Below are positions 24,095 to 33,068 of a stretch of DNA of 64,000 bases, one piece after another. Position 1 is the stretch's first letter, and each line of letters opens with the position of its first letter. Below the pieces are notes generated by a model. It was not told the DNA's origin, made no database searches, and saw only the letters and a list, made by a program, of their open reading frames with translations. The stretch covers positions 52,406-116,405 of the forward strand of contig JAFYYA010000014.1 in assembly GCA_017557785.1 (NCBI GenBank), in the 5' to 3' direction. The stretch comes from Salinivirgaceae bacterium. Lineage in GTDB: Bacteria > Bacteroidota > Bacteroidia > Bacteroidales > SZUA-534. Made by a program: the position numbers and the translations under genes.

Positions 24095-25978
24095 TCACAC
24101 ACTAACATTATTATTTCCAACGCTTTTGTTTTCATTATCATTCTTATACTCAACGAACGGCAAAAACGACAAAAATGCAAACAATGGGAAACTAAAATGG
24201 CTGCTACCACTGAACATACTGAAGAACATACAGCATAAATACATAATAAAGAAGATACCCAACTCCTTGCGCCGTTTCCAATATAGCCATAAACTCATTA
24301 TCAAAAATGCAATATAAACTACGCCACCTATAATTCCCGAATAAAGAAATGACGAGATAATTGGATTATGCGGGAAATCGTATCTTTTAGGATTGTTATA
24401 GAACTTTTCTCCATACCATTCCAAATACTTAAAGCCCTGACCGAAAATCTTTTGCTTTGTGTCGTAACGTGTTAGCCAAAGTTCTAAGGCGTAGCGCCAA
24501 CGAGCGATACGCGAGGATGTGAAATAGTTTATCGTGTCTCCACTAATATATGTAAAGAAACTATGAATAACACTATCAGACATTTGATCAGCATACATGG
24601 GAAGCCCTGTTGTATCATCACAAGTCAAACTAATATCCTTAACTTCAATTGTAGATCCAGCCTTGAGAGAACGGAGAAAGCAACGAGGGTTTAAATAGTC
24701 TCTTTTAAATTTATACGAAACATCACACCGTGTCCATACACTATCTAGCTCTGTTGTTTTCTGCGGAAGATGAAACATATAATCATTTTGACCTTCATAT
24801 ATCCCCCATCCCACATCAAATCGTTGTCCAACACCCTCCAATACCCTATATACAAATGACAAATCATAAGTAACGTCTTTGTGATAGAAGATAGGTCGAC
24901 CTGTATAAAGAATCTGCCATTCCCCATCAGAACACCATCTATTCACTCTTATAACATTTGAACCGTCGACATCTTTAACAAGATTAATGTTCAAGCAATC
25001 ATGCCAATCTGCAGTATACCCCCACCCTTCAAGACCATTCTGCAAATCACCGTTAGAAAACAAATTGTCTCCAATCTGAATTTGGTCATTGGGCTGGCAT
25101 TTCATATGTTGTCTAAAATCAAATTCTTGAAATGTAATTCCGCTATTACATATAGTATACAGCTTATAGTATTTATCTTTTGCCACCAGAGACAATCTGT
25201 CATAGTTCTTCCCGTAATACAACACCGCCACCACACAACCAATAGACATGAATAATAATGGTAATGTACTGCATAATAATAATTTTATTTCACTCCGGTG
25301 CTTTACTACAGCAACAATGCTTATCAATAAAAGAAGTAAAAAAAACAAGACGTACCCTCTCCTAGACATTGAAAGAGCAATATTTATCCCTGATATTAAA
25401 TCAACAATTAGAAAAAGAGCTACGCTTATGCGTTTATTCCCAACCAACCAAAATGATATCAAAGTTGCAAGAATAAAAAACATTGAATAGAAATTATTGT
25501 CATTAACCAAGGGGAAACGTCCCCCTTCAAAAACAAATCCTTCCATTGGAATGCGTATTCCTTTTTGAACCAATATTAACCTAACAATAGCTATAATACC
25601 CGCAAACAATGTCAGCCGTACAATCCATTTCAAGAAAACACCTAGTTTATCATCGCCATAATACAATTTCGAAAAAACAATAAAATACACTATCAAAGCA
25701 ATGTTTGCACTTTCTTTCACCACATTACTGAATGGTAAGAAATGAACGAAGAATAGCGCTATCACCAATATTGGCAGTAATAAAGTTTTGAATTTCGGTC
25801 TTGCAACACCTTGTTTGAATAACACATACACCGAATACAGAAAGCACGGAACAAATGTTGCAAAAAACAAATATTTGTATCCGATGAACACAGTACGGAC
25901 AAAAAATAATGCCAAACACAATGGCATTATTTTTTCGAATATACGCCGACTTTTTATATTATTCATTATTTGCATCAT
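24095..25978 (-). CDS. O-antigen ligase/polymerase-like membrane protein with an inserted carbohydrate-binding-like domain
   Basis: A 627-residue inner-membrane protein. About ten hydrophobic segments lie at 20-255, and two or three more at about 545-610. The Wzy_C/WaaL-type region is present: ARWRYALELW, KIFGQGFKYLEWYG and PHNPIISSFLYSGIIG with its conserved His. Such proteins transfer or polymerise lipid-linked glycans in the periplasm. Unusually, the large periplasmic loop contains an extra beta-rich domain at about 304-455 that opens NLFSNGDLQNGLEGW, the signature start of CBM4/9/22-type jelly-roll modules, and closes IEVKDISLTC in the same style. It probably holds the glycan substrate. 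The start could be any of three ATGs at 25978, 25975 or 25966. Its 3' end is duplicated as a relic at 19483-19662. Confidence 0.85.
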   Translation of the reverse strand: MMQIMNNIKSRRIFEKIMPLCLALFFVRTVFIGYKYLFFATFVPCFLYSVYVLFKQGVARPKFKTLLLPILVIALFFVHFLPFSNVVKESANIALIVYFIVFSKLYYGDDKLGVFLKWIVRLTLFAGIIAIVRLILVQKGIRIPMEGFVFEGGRFPLVNDNNFYSMFFILATLISFWLVGNKRISVALFLIVDLISGINIALSMSRRGYVLFFLLLLLISIVAVVKHRSEIKLLLCSTLPLLFMSIGCVVAVLYYGKNYDRLSLVAKDKYYKLYTICNSGITFQEFDFRQHMKCQPNDQIQIGDNLFSNGDLQNGLEGWGYTADWHDCLNINLVKDVDGSNVIRVNRWCSDGEWQILYTGRPIFYHKDVTYDLSFVYRVLEGVGQRFDVGWGIYEGQNDYMFHLPQKTTELDSVWTRCDVSYKFKRDYLNPRCFLRSLKAGSTIEVKDISLTCDDTTGLPMYADQMSDSVIHSFFTYISGDTINYFTSSRIARWRYALELWLTRYDTKQKIFGQGFKYLEWYGEKFYNNPKRYDFPHNPIISSFLYSGIIGGVVYIAFLIMSLWLYWKRRKELGIFFIMYLCCMFFSMFSGSSHFSFPLFAFLSFLPFVEYKNDNENKSVGNNNVSV

Positions 25979-26013
25979 ACCTTTATTTGCTCATTCACAA
26001 TTTTTGCAAATCG

Positions 26014-26601
26014 TTATCGGAAGATTTTTTCTATTGTCAAAAATATAATCTTGAAATATTCTTTAACAGATTTATTTTCAATATACTTCATATTGAGTTT
26101 AATCTTATCGGGCATAATCTGATTAATGTAAACATCATCAGGATTTTCCGCATTGCCGAGCAACTCGTTTTCATCAACATATTCTATCGATGCATAATCG
26201 GTTATGCCTGGCCGCACAGATAAAACCGCCTTCTGCTCATCAGTATATAAATCAACGTATTTTCGGACTTCCGGACGTGGCCCGACAAGGCTCATATCGC
26301 CTTTCATAACATTGAACAGTTGCGGCAATTCGTCGATTTTAAATTTTCTTATAAAATACCCGATTTTTGTAATTCGTGAGTCTCTACCGCCGACCGTTAT
26401 AAGACTTCCTTTATCCGCCCCAACACGCATTGACCGGAATTTGATGAGTTTAAAATCTATATTATTCAACCCAACACGCTGTTGACAATAAAAGCCACCA
26501 CCTCTACTTGTCAACACAATGATTGTCCAAACAATGATAAATAAAGGAGCCAGTAGCAAAAGACCGAAAAAAGAAAATACAATATCCAGAATTCGAATCA
26601 T
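26014..26601 (-). CDS. Initiating undecaprenyl-phosphate sugar-1-phosphate transferase (monotopic type)
   Basis: A 195-residue bacterial sugar transferase (PF02397 type). One N-terminal hydrophobic reentrant helix (SFFGLLLLAPLFIIVWTII) anchors the catalytic domain to the inner membrane. The catalytic motifs are QQRVG, KFRSM, the DE pair in KIDELPQLFNV and the signature MKGDMSLVGPRPE. It moves a sugar 1-phosphate from a nucleotide sugar to undecaprenyl phosphate and starts repeat-unit assembly. The short PglC-like form is typical of enzymes using N-acetylated diamino or amino sugars, consistent with the aminotransferase gene that ends where it starts (1-bp overlap). Confidence 0.93.
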   Translation of the reverse strand: MIRILDIVFSFFGLLLLAPLFIIVWTIIVLTSRGGGFYCQQRVGLNNIDFKLIKFRSMRVGADKGSLITVGGRDSRITKIGYFIRKFKIDELPQLFNVMKGDMSLVGPRPEVRKYVDLYTDEQKAVLSVRPGITDYASIEYVDENELLGNAENPDDVYINQIMPDKIKLNMKYIENKSVKEYFKIIFLTIEKIFR

Positions 26602-27794
26602 TACTCCAACAAATTGACAAATGAATCTATCACATAATCAACCATTTCATCCGTCAAGCACGTATGAAGCGGCAAGGTGATTTCATTTCTATATTGATTG
26701 AATGCATTAGGAAATTCTGCAATGTCATACCCTATTTGTTTATATGCGGTCATCATTGGCAAGGGTTTGTAATGAACATTGCAAGCGATATCCTTTTCGG
26801 CCATCTTCACAATAATATTGTTTCTGTAGTTTTCATCCCTGCCATTTAACCTTACCAAATACAGATGTCCACTTGACGAGTGCTTATCGGAATAGTGGTT
26901 TAGAACAGTAACATCCAAGCTGTTAAATGCTTTATTGTATTTCTCAATAATAGCCTTACGACGAGACAATATCTGCGGATATCTTTCCAATTGAACCAAG
27001 CCAACAGATGCCATAATATCAGTCATGTTACATTTATATGCAGGATATACTATATCGTATTCCCAAGCTCCAAGCTGGTTCTTCGCCAAAGCATCTTTGT
27101 TTTGCCCATGTAGAGAATAAAGCATGAATTCTTTGTACAACGCTTCATTGTCAATGCCATCAAAAGAACGCCATGTTAACGCTCCTCCCTCCGCTGTTGT
27201 TAGATTCTTAACTGCATGGAACGAGAACGATGTGAAATCTGCAATTTCGCCACACTTTTTGCCATTTCTCATCGCGCCAAAAGCATGGGCTGCATCAGCC
27301 AACACAATAACTCTTCCGAATGTTTCTTGGATTTTGTTTTTGGGGCGGAAAAATGTTGAGTTATTATTGACAATATCAAAAATTCTATCATAATCACAAA
27401 TAATACCTGCCAAATCAACAGGAATTATAACTTTTGTTTTTTCCGTAATGGCATCAGCCATTTTATCATAATCCATTTCAAAACCATCTTTAATGGTATC
27501 GACCATAACAGGCTTTGCCCCTACATGACACACCACACTTGCCGTTGCCGTATAGGTATATGCCGGAACTATGACTTCGTCTCCTTCTCCAACACCAAGT
27601 ATTCGCAACACACCTTCCAAACATGCAGTAGCGGAATTAAGGCAAACGGCTTTGGACGTGTGGCAATATGCCGCAATCTGTTTCTCAAACTCTTTGGTTT
27701 TAGGTCCCGTTGTAATCCAACCCGAACGCAAGGTTTCTGCAACTGCATTTATTTCCTGTTCGGTTATGTCAGGGGGTGAAAATGGAATTTTCAT
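26601..27794 (-). CDS. DegT/DnrJ/EryC1/StrS-family sugar aminotransferase
   Basis: A PLP-dependent enzyme of 397 residues that converts a keto-sugar nucleotide to an amino sugar. PFSPPDITEQEINAV opens the family fold, VLADAAHAFGAMRNG contains the Asp that binds the PLP nitrogen, and the Schiff-base lysine is in SFSFHAVKNLTTAEGG. The end (VNLLE) is normal. The gene shares one base with the initiating transferase, so its product is probably the sugar that enters first, for example an UDP-4-amino-sugar. No matching 4,6-dehydratase is in the window, so its keto-sugar must come from elsewhere. It is one of three DegT paralogues here. Confidence 0.9.
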   Translation of the reverse strand: MKIPFSPPDITEQEINAVAETLRSGWITTGPKTKEFEKQIAAYCHTSKAVCLNSATACLEGVLRILGVGEGDEVIVPAYTYTATASVVCHVGAKPVMVDTIKDGFEMDYDKMADAITEKTKVIIPVDLAGIICDYDRIFDIVNNNSTFFRPKNKIQETFGRVIVLADAAHAFGAMRNGKKCGEIADFTSFSFHAVKNLTTAEGGALTWRSFDGIDNEALYKEFMLYSLHGQNKDALAKNQLGAWEYDIVYPAYKCNMTDIMASVGLVQLERYPQILSRRKAIIEKYNKAFNSLDVTVLNHYSDKHSSSGHLYLVRLNGRDENYRNNIIVKMAEKDIACNVHYKPLPMMTAYKQIGYDIAEFPNAFNQYRNEITLPLHTCLTDEMVDYVIDSFVNLLE

Positions 27795-27818
27795 AGATAT
27801 ATCAAGTTTATTTAATCT

Positions 27819-28808
27819 TTATTTTCTTTTGTTTGAAAATGCAAAAAGGCCGAATAGCGTTCCCAAACCATAAGTAATATGTAACATGGGGAAAATGCCC
27901 AAAAGAATTATCATTCCCAAATTCTTATTTTTCGCAATTGATATCGCAGTGTTGAATAAATCAAATATTCCATATAAACAAACTAAAACAAACAATGGAA
28001 TATATGATATCCTTGATAAAGCAGAAAAAAGAATCAGTGATAATACAAAACACAATGGTGCAAAATGATATAAAGAAAAACACTTAGGACAAATCCACAT
28101 TGTTTTGCCAATCCAATAACCATTCAAATACTTTTGTTTCAACATTTTTAATAATGTGGGCCGCGCATACTGATATGAAACTATTGTAGGGTCATACCAT
28201 ATCTTAAAACCATTATGTCTAATACGCCAATGAATCTCGTTATCTTCTGTGCGACGAAGTTTTTCGTTAAACAATCCCACCTTTTCGAAAACTTCTTTTT
28301 TATAGGCTCCATGAAAAACCGATTTTACATAACGAGCCTTATCCGATGTGCGAAAAACAGCCAAACCACTACCAAACAAAGCGTTTTCTGCTTCCAAAAG
28401 AGTTTTAGCCCATGCTGTATTATCTTTCAATATTGTTGGGCGCTTCCCGCCTACAACATCAAAATAGCCTGTTTCTATAGTAGAAACTATTTTTCGCACA
28501 AAATCATTGGGGATTTGCGTATGAGCATCCAATCTTATAAGAGTATCACCTTCGGCATTATCTATAAAAACATTCCAACCATTAGCCTGCCATTGACCTG
28601 GATTTTCAAAAACACGAATATTATAAAACTGATTTAAATACTCATCTCTAAATGATTCCATAATTGATTTTGTTGAATCATCGGACATACTATCTATAAG
28701 AATTAAATCAATTTGTGATATTGGATATAATTGTTTCAATATATCATTCAATATTGCAGAAAGATATTTTTCTTCGTTAAGGGCTATTATGCCTAGAGAT
28801 ACTATCAT
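27819..28808 (-). CDS. Glycosyltransferase family 2 protein with C-terminal membrane segments
   Basis: The 329-residue protein has a GT-A fold: the N-terminal IIALNEEKYLSAILND, the acceptor segment LILIDSMSDDSTKSIM, and the metal-binding LIRLDAHTQIP (a DxH variant of the DxD motif). KLRRTEDNEIHWRIRHNGF matches the later ED motif. Two or three hydrophobic helices at about 250-320 hold it at the inner membrane. It closely resembles the group of succinoglycan ExoA-type transferases, which add single sugars to lipid carriers. It adds one sugar of the repeat unit; donor and linkage are unknown. It sits between the LicD and aminotransferase genes. Confidence 0.88.
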   Translation of the reverse strand: MIVSLGIIALNEEKYLSAILNDILKQLYPISQIDLILIDSMSDDSTKSIMESFRDEYLNQFYNIRVFENPGQWQANGWNVFIDNAEGDTLIRLDAHTQIPNDFVRKIVSTIETGYFDVVGGKRPTILKDNTAWAKTLLEAENALFGSGLAVFRTSDKARYVKSVFHGAYKKEVFEKVGLFNEKLRRTEDNEIHWRIRHNGFKIWYDPTIVSYQYARPTLLKMLKQKYLNGYWIGKTMWICPKCFSLYHFAPLCFVLSLILFSALSRISYIPLFVLVCLYGIFDLFNTAISIAKNKNLGMIILLGIFPMLHITYGLGTLFGLFAFSNKRK

Positions 28809-28843
28809 AGATAGTTTGTATAATAAGAACCAACTTGAAAAAA

Positions 28844-29704
28844 CTATACTAAATACGTCTCTCCTTTTTTTATCCGGTCTTTTACCTGTTCAATATTAAG
28901 GCGTTCCCTAAAATTAAGATAGTAACGGACGTCTGAATGGGCAGATTCTGTTATTTTTGGAGGAACCCGCCAATTTCCATATAACAATGATAAATATGCT
29001 TCATAATCTTTAGGAATCACAATTGTAGTGTCCTCAAAAGGCACTTCAATTGTTTCTTCAAACCATGAAGAATAAAAAACGCGACCTAAATACTCATATA
29101 AAGATACACATTTGCTACCTGAAGTAAAAATGTGTTGATTTTCGTACTGAATATACCTTTGCAATGTCTTTTCTGAATTCAAAGGCAAACAACCCAATAA
29201 GGTTCTAACGACTTGCCCCCTATGACCTTTTAAAATGTGTTTAAAGATATTAAATACACAATCTTTTGTAATGGTACTCTGATAAATTGAAAAAAGGAAT
29301 CTCCTTCTTTTTTGAATCGAAATTATTTTCTCATCACTACATTCAAATTTATCAAGAGGGAAAATATCAATATAATTTCCAATAATGAAAGGGATTTCTT
29401 TCCATTCCCAAATCGTTGTTTTCATATCGACAATTTTGGCAAACGGGAGATAATAATACTTATCTGTATATATTGAAAAGACATCTTTCCCGTCAGTCTG
29501 AACGGCTGATTTTAAACTAATAAGTTTGTTATAATCATCTCTAGGCATATAAATATCAATATCATCATCCCAAGGAATAAACCCCTTATGCCTAACAGCT
29601 CCCAATACCGTGCCACAACAAGCAACATACTTTAAATTATGCTCTTTCAAAAAAGAAACTGTATATTTAAATAAAGATAATAATTGAGATTGGATTTCTG
29701 TCAT
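28844..29704 (-). CDS. LicD-family phosphotransferase, candidate phosphonate transferase
   Basis: The 286-residue protein shows the LicD/FKTN nucleotidyltransferase-fold signature: CCGTVLGAVRHKGFIPWDDD at 29-48 with the DDDID metal residues at 46-50, and IDIYMPRDDY after it. LicD enzymes move phosphocholine from CDP-choline to teichoic acid or lipopolysaccharide. In this operon the available activated head group is probably a CMP-phosphonate made by the mutase fusion, so I infer transfer of hydroxyethylphosphonate to the glycan. No choline uptake, kinase or stand-alone licC gene is present. It lies between two glycosyltransferase genes (11 and 35 bp gaps). Substrate is inference only. Confidence 0.87.
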   Translation of the reverse strand: MTEIQSQLLSLFKYTVSFLKEHNLKYVACCGTVLGAVRHKGFIPWDDDIDIYMPRDDYNKLISLKSAVQTDGKDVFSIYTDKYYYLPFAKIVDMKTTIWEWKEIPFIIGNYIDIFPLDKFECSDEKIISIQKRRRFLFSIYQSTITKDCVFNIFKHILKGHRGQVVRTLLGCLPLNSEKTLQRYIQYENQHIFTSGSKCVSLYEYLGRVFYSSWFEETIEVPFEDTTIVIPKDYEAYLSLLYGNWRVPPKITESAHSDVRYYLNFRERLNIEQVKDRIKKGETYLV

Positions 29705-29715
29705 ATTCCCATCTT

Positions 29716-30720
29716 TTAATTAATCTCATTAAAATAACTATAATAAGTATTTTTGTATACATTTGAATACATAGAGAACGCTTTATCAACAGAAAAAACA
29801 TCCTTTATTCTGTTGATATCAACACTACTATTATTATTAATGGCTTCTTCTATTTTATTTACAAAATCATCTGGTCTTGCATAATCATATATAGTTACAC
29901 CAGATATGTTTTCTAAAAAATCTGCTATTCTTACCCGATTAGACATGAGCACTGGGGTTCCTCTCAAAAGACTTTCCAACGCCACATAAGAAAAACCTTC
30001 ATATCGAGATGGAATAACTGTCAATGACGCCTTTAAATAAAGTTCAGACAATTCATCTTCCGAAATTTGTGTTTTAAAAATAAAGTCTTCGCGTTCGGGT
30101 TTAATATTTGTTACGCACACAATCTCGAACTTGTCTTTTGGCAAAGAATACAGAACTTTAAGATTTTTATTGTCGTCATTCCTCCCCACAAACAAAATCA
30201 CAGATTTTTTACTCTTATCCTTCTCTGCAACAGCTTCATACTTTTTATCGAACCAATGTTGAATGGTGTAAACATTCTTGTTGTACTTGGTAAAAAAAAC
30301 ATAATCCTCCTTGTTTATTGATATAACCGCATTAGCTTTTTTCAGTATCGGCTTTACAAATATATGAAAAAAAGCACGAGCTAAAAGAGGACGGTTTACT
30401 GTATAAAACGGGTGTGCATGAGGTGTATAAACAATTGGCTTATTTATACCTAAAGACTTTAGCCCCCGACAAACGTAAAACGGAATCGTAGAGATAAATC
30501 CATTTATGTGGATAATATCAAAGTCAGCTGACAACAAAGATTTTTTTATTGCCTTCTCATCATAAATATGAAAGAATCGGCATCTTTTATGCGGCAAATC
30601 GGCAAACACAGACACTACGAAATCGCCTCTCGATTCCAACATATTCTTTAATGAATAACAATATCCTGTGATTCCACTTCGTGTTAATGTGGTATCTGCA
30701 AACAAGGCTATCTTTATCAT
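29716..30720 (-). CDS. Glycosyltransferase family 4 protein
   Basis: A GT-B glycosyltransferase of 334 residues. The N-terminal domain opens KIALFADTTLTRSGITGYCY and holds FDIIHINGF and YTPHAHPFY, patterns of family 4 acceptor domains. The C-terminal donor domain has ILFVGRNDDNKNL and the retaining-type EX7E region IPSRYEGFSYVALESLLRGTPVL. It is soluble, peripheral to the inner membrane, and adds one sugar of the repeat unit. Donor and acceptor cannot be told from the sequence. It follows the polymerase gene by 10 bp and precedes LicD by 11 bp. Confidence 0.88.
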   Translation of the reverse strand: MIKIALFADTTLTRSGITGYCYSLKNMLESRGDFVVSVFADLPHKRCRFFHIYDEKAIKKSLLSADFDIIHINGFISTIPFYVCRGLKSLGINKPIVYTPHAHPFYTVNRPLLARAFFHIFVKPILKKANAVISINKEDYVFFTKYNKNVYTIQHWFDKKYEAVAEKDKSKKSVILFVGRNDDNKNLKVLYSLPKDKFEIVCVTNIKPEREDFIFKTQISEDELSELYLKASLTVIPSRYEGFSYVALESLLRGTPVLMSNRVRIADFLENISGVTIYDYARPDDFVNKIEEAINNNSSVDINRIKDVFSVDKAFSMYSNVYKNTYYSYFNEIN

Positions 30721-30729
30721 ATTTATTTT

Positions 30730-31842
30730 TTACATGAAATGATACGGGAAAAACATTGTCCAATCTTGTCGAAATGTGTTTACTATTAGACAAAAAAGCA
30801 TTTGAACAAAAAAGCACACGTAGAATAGTATCTTTTTGGGTATATTTGCAAAAAGAGGAAACATAAATGGAACAAAATATCCACTCATTCTATCTGTTAA
30901 AGAAAAATGAATTGAACTTGCCATAAATACCAATCCACAACAATATACTTTAAACAAAAACGCTTGGTATCTATCATTTAAATTGATGCCATTATAAAGA
31001 GTAACTATAAACAATATATATATAAGGAATAAACATAAAGGTCCAATTTTTACACTATTAGCGCTAACATACATGCTATCTTTTTGTACCCAACCTGAAT
31101 ATTCATTGAAATAAGAAATATTATCAATTATCCATATAACGATTGTTGTACTAAACAACAATATGGTTACCACTATAGAAGCAAATATGATTATACTTTT
31201 CTTACTTATTTTAACATAATTCAGCAATGGCAAAACACAACATATCAAACTTGAATGATGGAATTGTGCGGCCAATAAAACCAACAAATAATACTCCAGG
31301 TATTTCTTTTTAAACAAATATTCATGTGAAAACAATATGATTGATATTGCAATATACTGTCTTTGCAAGTTTGTACTGCTAAAAAATGTGCCATATATCA
31401 CGAACAATATAATAGCTATAATAATATTTTTAGAAGATAATTGGGGGTATGATAGTTTTTGAGAAGTTCTAATGATGAAATACAATATTGACATATAAAT
31501 GAATATTCCTACCAAAAGCATAAACACTCTCGGATTCATTGTTAGCCGACTTACCACATAAATCAATAACAAATACCCATTTTCAAAATTAGGATGACTT
31601 GTCAATAAATAGTTTAATTTCCCAATTTGTAAAAAAGAACTAACATAAACCCGAGTATCATTTGAACAATATTGAAAATCCCGGAAAGTATAAAATACCA
31701 CAAAAAACACAAAGAACAACAAGAATATGTTATTTATGCGTCGTTTGTTATGTTTTACTGAATATTTCGCTTTAACAGAAAAGTATTTTTCTGCAAAAAG
31801 GCATAACGCAAAGAACAATATTAAAAATACAAATACATTCAT
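30730..31842 (-). CDS. EpsG-family membrane protein, probable repeat-unit polymerase (Wzy)
   Basis: A 370-residue inner-membrane protein with about ten hydrophobic helices. The arrangement of motifs resembles EpsG/Wzy proteins: FYTFRDFQYCSNDTRVYVS in the first periplasmic loop, ENGYLLLIYVVSRL, and the later YIAISIILFSHEYLFKKKY with FHHSSLICCVLPLL, where the His and Ser are family-typical. Such proteins polymerise lipid-linked repeat units. Together with the flippase and initiating transferase it makes this a Wzx/Wzy-dependent pathway. The DNA is among the most AT-rich of the window. A 145-bp gap without recognisable signal precedes it. Confidence 0.82.
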   Translation of the reverse strand: MNVFVFLILFFALCLFAEKYFSVKAKYSVKHNKRRINNIFLLFFVFFVVFYTFRDFQYCSNDTRVYVSSFLQIGKLNYLLTSHPNFENGYLLLIYVVSRLTMNPRVFMLLVGIFIYMSILYFIIRTSQKLSYPQLSSKNIIIAIILFVIYGTFFSSTNLQRQYIAISIILFSHEYLFKKKYLEYYLLVLLAAQFHHSSLICCVLPLLNYVKISKKSIIIFASIVVTILLFSTTIVIWIIDNISYFNEYSGWVQKDSMYVSANSVKIGPLCLFLIYILFIVTLYNGINLNDRYQAFLFKVYCCGLVFMASSIHFSLTDRMSGYFVPFMFPLFANIPKKILFYVCFFVQMLFCLIVNTFRQDWTMFFPYHFM

Positions 31843-31987
31843 TTTCAGTTATATTGTATTTATATTTGACTTCAATTCCTTCTATTCCTACGAAATTGAT
31901 CTAAATACATATATTCAGCAATATTCCAATTAGTCTCTCAAGATTAACTTTATTTGTTACCATTGTACACCAATAGGATACTCATAA

Positions 31988-33064
31988 TTAATTATTTGCA
32001 CATATCGTTTCATAAATCAATTGACATCTTTTTTCCCAAGTATTATCGCTCAAAAAACGCGTCCTTTTCGTTTCATCGTAACGCAACTTGTTATCTTGCA
32101 TCAATAATCGTATTTGTTGCACTAATTGTTGTCCTGATTTATAAAACAAACAAAAATCTTTATATCTATCCATTTCTGGATAATATGAAGAAATTATATT
32201 CTTATTAAAATTAATGTATTCGTATATTTTTATAGGATCCACAGATTCTATCAATCTGCTGATTTTAAACGGCATAATGAAACAATCAGAGTCCTCTACG
32301 ACTTCATAAAGTTTTGCGTGCGGAACAAAACCGACGACTTTGATTCTGTCGCATTCTGGTATTTTTATGCTCGCCTCAACGGAACCTACAAGTAAATATT
32401 CCAATTGTGGTATCTGTTCTAAACTTTCCAATATAGAATCAAAATCAAACCAACTGCCGATATGTCCAAAATATGATATTGTGAACGTTTTTTTGTTTTG
32501 TACGTTTTTATCCGTAAGGGTTAAAAGTTTGCCATTATATGCATTTCTATTCAAAACCAATTTTTGAGCATCGCATTTATACCGTTTTAATAATTCTTCT
32601 TGCAACTTAGCACTAGTAACAAATACAATATCCGATTTCGTTATTAATAGCTTTTCCGCTTCTAAAACTTCATTTCTCTCTTTATTATTCTGTCTAAATT
32701 CAATATGATTATCCATGCAATCATATATTATTTTCCCTTTATAATCTTCTGGGATAAATTTAATAGAAATCGGATGTGTAATCCATATATATTGTGGTTT
32801 TATTCGTTTTACTGCTGCCGATAATTTTATCTTTTTTATTGTTCTGTCAATCCACTTTATAATACGGAATTTATTTCGCTTTGGAATATCGTAAATTGCG
32901 ACAAGCTTATCAGTATTTGGAACTCTATTTTTCAAATATTGCATTGAACAAAAATGATAAACATAAACATCGAAATACTTTTCCAATCCTTCCGCTATAA
33001 ATTGGGGGCGTTGTTTCAAAAAATTCCAACCGACCTGGGATATGTATAGCATTTTATCTTTCAT
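31988..33064 (-). CDS. TuaH-like glycosyltransferase
   Basis: A 358-residue GT-B protein. It opens LYISQVGWNFLKQRPQFIAE and has the passage IIYDCMDNHIEFR found in teichuronic-acid TuaH-type transferases, then SDIVFVTSAKLQEELLKRY, a donor-domain SYFGHIGSWFDFDSI and the C-terminal IMPFKISRLIESVDPIKIYEY. No membrane segments. It should add one residue of the repeat unit. The start could also be the ATG four codons on. It follows wecB by 4 bp, so the two are probably translated together; that hints at use of UDP-ManNAc or a derivative as donor, without proof. Confidence 0.8.
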   Translation of the reverse strand: MKDKMLYISQVGWNFLKQRPQFIAEGLEKYFDVYVYHFCSMQYLKNRVPNTDKLVAIYDIPKRNKFRIIKWIDRTIKKIKLSAAVKRIKPQYIWITHPISIKFIPEDYKGKIIYDCMDNHIEFRQNNKERNEVLEAEKLLITKSDIVFVTSAKLQEELLKRYKCDAQKLVLNRNAYNGKLLTLTDKNVQNKKTFTISYFGHIGSWFDFDSILESLEQIPQLEYLLVGSVEASIKIPECDRIKVVGFVPHAKLYEVVEDSDCFIMPFKISRLIESVDPIKIYEYINFNKNIISSYYPEMDRYKDFCLFYKSGQQLVQQIRLLMQDNKLRYDETKRTRFLSDNTWEKRCQLIYETICANN

Positions 33065-33068
33065 CCAA

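Noticed and set aside
30730-31842. EpsG-like protein as an additional flippase or transporter
   Set aside because: Motifs and length fit polymerase-type EpsG proteins, and a clear flippase is already present at 42442-43884.
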